From Mortierella sp. BCC40632 (lineage: Eukaryota; Mortierellomycota; Mortierellomycetes; Mortierellales; Mortierellaceae), in contig WAEK01000001.1 in NCBI GenBank assembly GCA_011634665.1, positions 1,934,501 to 1,998,500 of the forward strand: a stretch of DNA of 64,000 nucleotides, read 5' to 3'. Below the pieces are notes generated by a model. That model had not been told where the DNA came from. It did not search any database and saw nothing but the letters and a program-made list of their open reading frames with translations. This document shows, piece by piece, positions 62,901 to 64,000 of this stretch (positions are counted from its first letter, which is position 1; each line of letters starts with the position of its first letter). Made by a program: the position numbers and the translations under genes.

Positions 62901-64000
62901 GTTTGGTCATTCGAGTGAAAAGTTGATTGGACGAGGTTCGGCCATGCTCTCGAGTTTGGATAATCTTCGCAAGGATGTGAGGAACCAACACCCTACGATG
63001 ACTTCATTGCAAGGGATGAACATGACTGTGCCCATCTTTGGAGTGGACTCGATGAAGATTATCGGTCGAGTCCGGGTCGAGTTTACGGTTGTGAGACCTT
63101 TTAAGCATGAGAATTTGAAGGTTGGAAGCAAACACACTTATTGGAAGAGCCTTACTACTACGGTATGTATCTTTGATTTTATCCTATTGTCACAATTGCT
63201 GTAATTCACTAGACAATCCCCTTTTTTTTTTTTTTTTTTTTTCTAACGTGGCAATGCTCTCTCTCTCTCTAGGTCATTGGTCATCGCGGCCTTGGAATGA
63301 ACCGCAAAGTGTCCCATCTTCAGGTTGGAGAAAATACCCTATTATCGTTTGTCACGGCTGCATCACTGGGCGCTGAATATATCGAGTTTGGTAAGCCAAG
63401 GATCGACTAGCATAGAAAAGACTCAATATTCAGCTCGATTGACTGGGAAAACACATGCACATTGAACTGACAAAATATATTTAATGTGTCATAGATGTAC
63501 AAATGACCAAGGACATGGTGCCTGTCTTGTATCACGACTGGACCGTGACAGAGACTGGCCTTGATATCCCTGTCAGCTCGATCACACTTGACCAATTCCG
63601 AGGTCTTTCATGTAGCCGAGATATGAAGTCTACATCCTCGGATCCTCCATCACCCAGGATAGGAACACCTACTCAGGTTGCTATCACTTCCACCCCACCT
63701 TCACCCACCTCATCCGAATCGAATGACATTATGGTGAATGGCTTGGCTGCCTCCGCGCTAGAGAAGCCAAAGCTCGTTCGGAGTAGCTCGAGCCACTCTG
63801 GATCTGAGATCGTGATTGCCAATAACAGTGGCGGCAGCTCAACCCCAGTAAACCCTTTGAAGGAGCCAATGCGGTTGGTAAGATCAAACAGCTTGGGCGC
63901 GATCTCGAGACTCAAGTCGCTTAGCGCTGTGTCAGAGCCGGCGCATCCACCAGGCAAGATGAAGGGCAACGGACTGGGAACGATCCGAGCACCCTTTGCA
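58189..64000 (+). CDS. GDE1: Gde1-type SPX-ankyrin-glycerophosphodiesterase, 3' end outside window
   Basis: Gde1 hydrolyses glycerophosphocholine; its SPX domain senses inositol pyrophosphates and so phosphate status. Exons are 58189-58221, 58487-58598, 59079-59583, 60598-60955, 61089-61653, 61794-62132, 62243-63162, 63273-63390 and 63495 to beyond 64000, with phases closing. SPX: MKFGKTLHRNQIPEWSRHYI, then KGLKRDIK and EKILKKFDKR. An Ala/Thr-rich loop interrupts SPX. Ankyrins: GRRPLHYAAMYGYPNIARAL, TPLIYAVSRGQ, YTPLSIACRLGHIDVARLL and GETPLIIAAKNGHVGCVRLL. GDPD: GHRGLGMNR, GENTLLSF, EYIEFDVQMTKD and VLYHDWTVTETG, so the catalytic His/Glu/Asp/His set is present, unlike in the degenerate Pho81. 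A Ser/Pro-rich insertion of more than 110 residues follows. The 1 kb intron 3 and the TG-rich intron 2 are unusual, and intron 5 has a GC donor. Confidence 0.94.
58600..58686 (+). repeat. (TG)n tract in GDE1 intron 2
   Basis: A GT/TG microsatellite with GGGTGC interruptions begins right at the 5' splice site GTATGTGTGTG. Confidence 0.85.

Overview
The window is nuclear DNA from a filamentous fungus. The genes are split by short GT-AG introns with long pyrimidine tracts, and the protein set is fungal: Met2, Tul1, Ptc7, Dcr2, Naa30, a DUF4050/Gag1-like protein and SPX-ankyrin-GDPD Gde1. Spacers and introns are full of CT/GA microsatellites and poly-A/T runs. The plant-type GATA finger, the ankyrin-fused TKL kinase and the CT-rich promoters fit an early-diverging lineage such as Mortierellomycota. 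That placement is inference; no rRNA or marker gene is present.

Left part (1-18 kb): MET2 (110-2275, minus), a multi-exon orphan gene (3018-5676, minus), a 2.5 kb spacer with three diverged ~90 bp repeats and an A-rich tail, TUL1 (8200-12166, plus), a GT71-like type II membrane protein that lacks the family DxD motif (12449-14515, minus), and a four-TM protein (16768-18336, plus). Middle (18-40 kb): two tandem arrestin-domain genes (18979-20671 and 20911-22153), a PTC7-type PP2C (23125-26395), a secreted or luminal DCR2-like phosphoesterase (26684-29787, minus), NAA30 (31123-31948, minus), a coiled-coil protein (34311-36428, minus) and a divergent pair of tiny hydrophilic proteins (37689-37898 minus, 38471-38794 plus). 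Right part (39-64 kb): a TKL kinase with ankyrin repeats (39234-43344, minus), ATP synthase subunit e with an apparent one-base frameshift (44564-45529), a GATA factor (47873-51657), a Lines-like helical protein (52387-54907, minus), a DUF4050/Gag1-like gene (55223-56336), and GDE1 (58189 to beyond 64000).

As expected for a eukaryote there are no operons. Several genes belong to cell-wide nutrient and trafficking control: Gde1 (phosphate and glycerophosphocholine), Gag1-like (TORC1-linked family), arrestins and Tul1 (ubiquitin-dependent membrane-protein turnover). I see no tRNA, rRNA, CRISPR array or intact transposon. Exon joins were worked out by hand; where I give exon coordinates I checked that the reading frame closes. 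The strongest anomalies are the C6 frameshift at the start of ATP synthase e, three GC-AG introns sharing the donor GCAAGT, the altered catalytic loop of the ankyrin kinase, and the missing DxD in the GT71-like protein.
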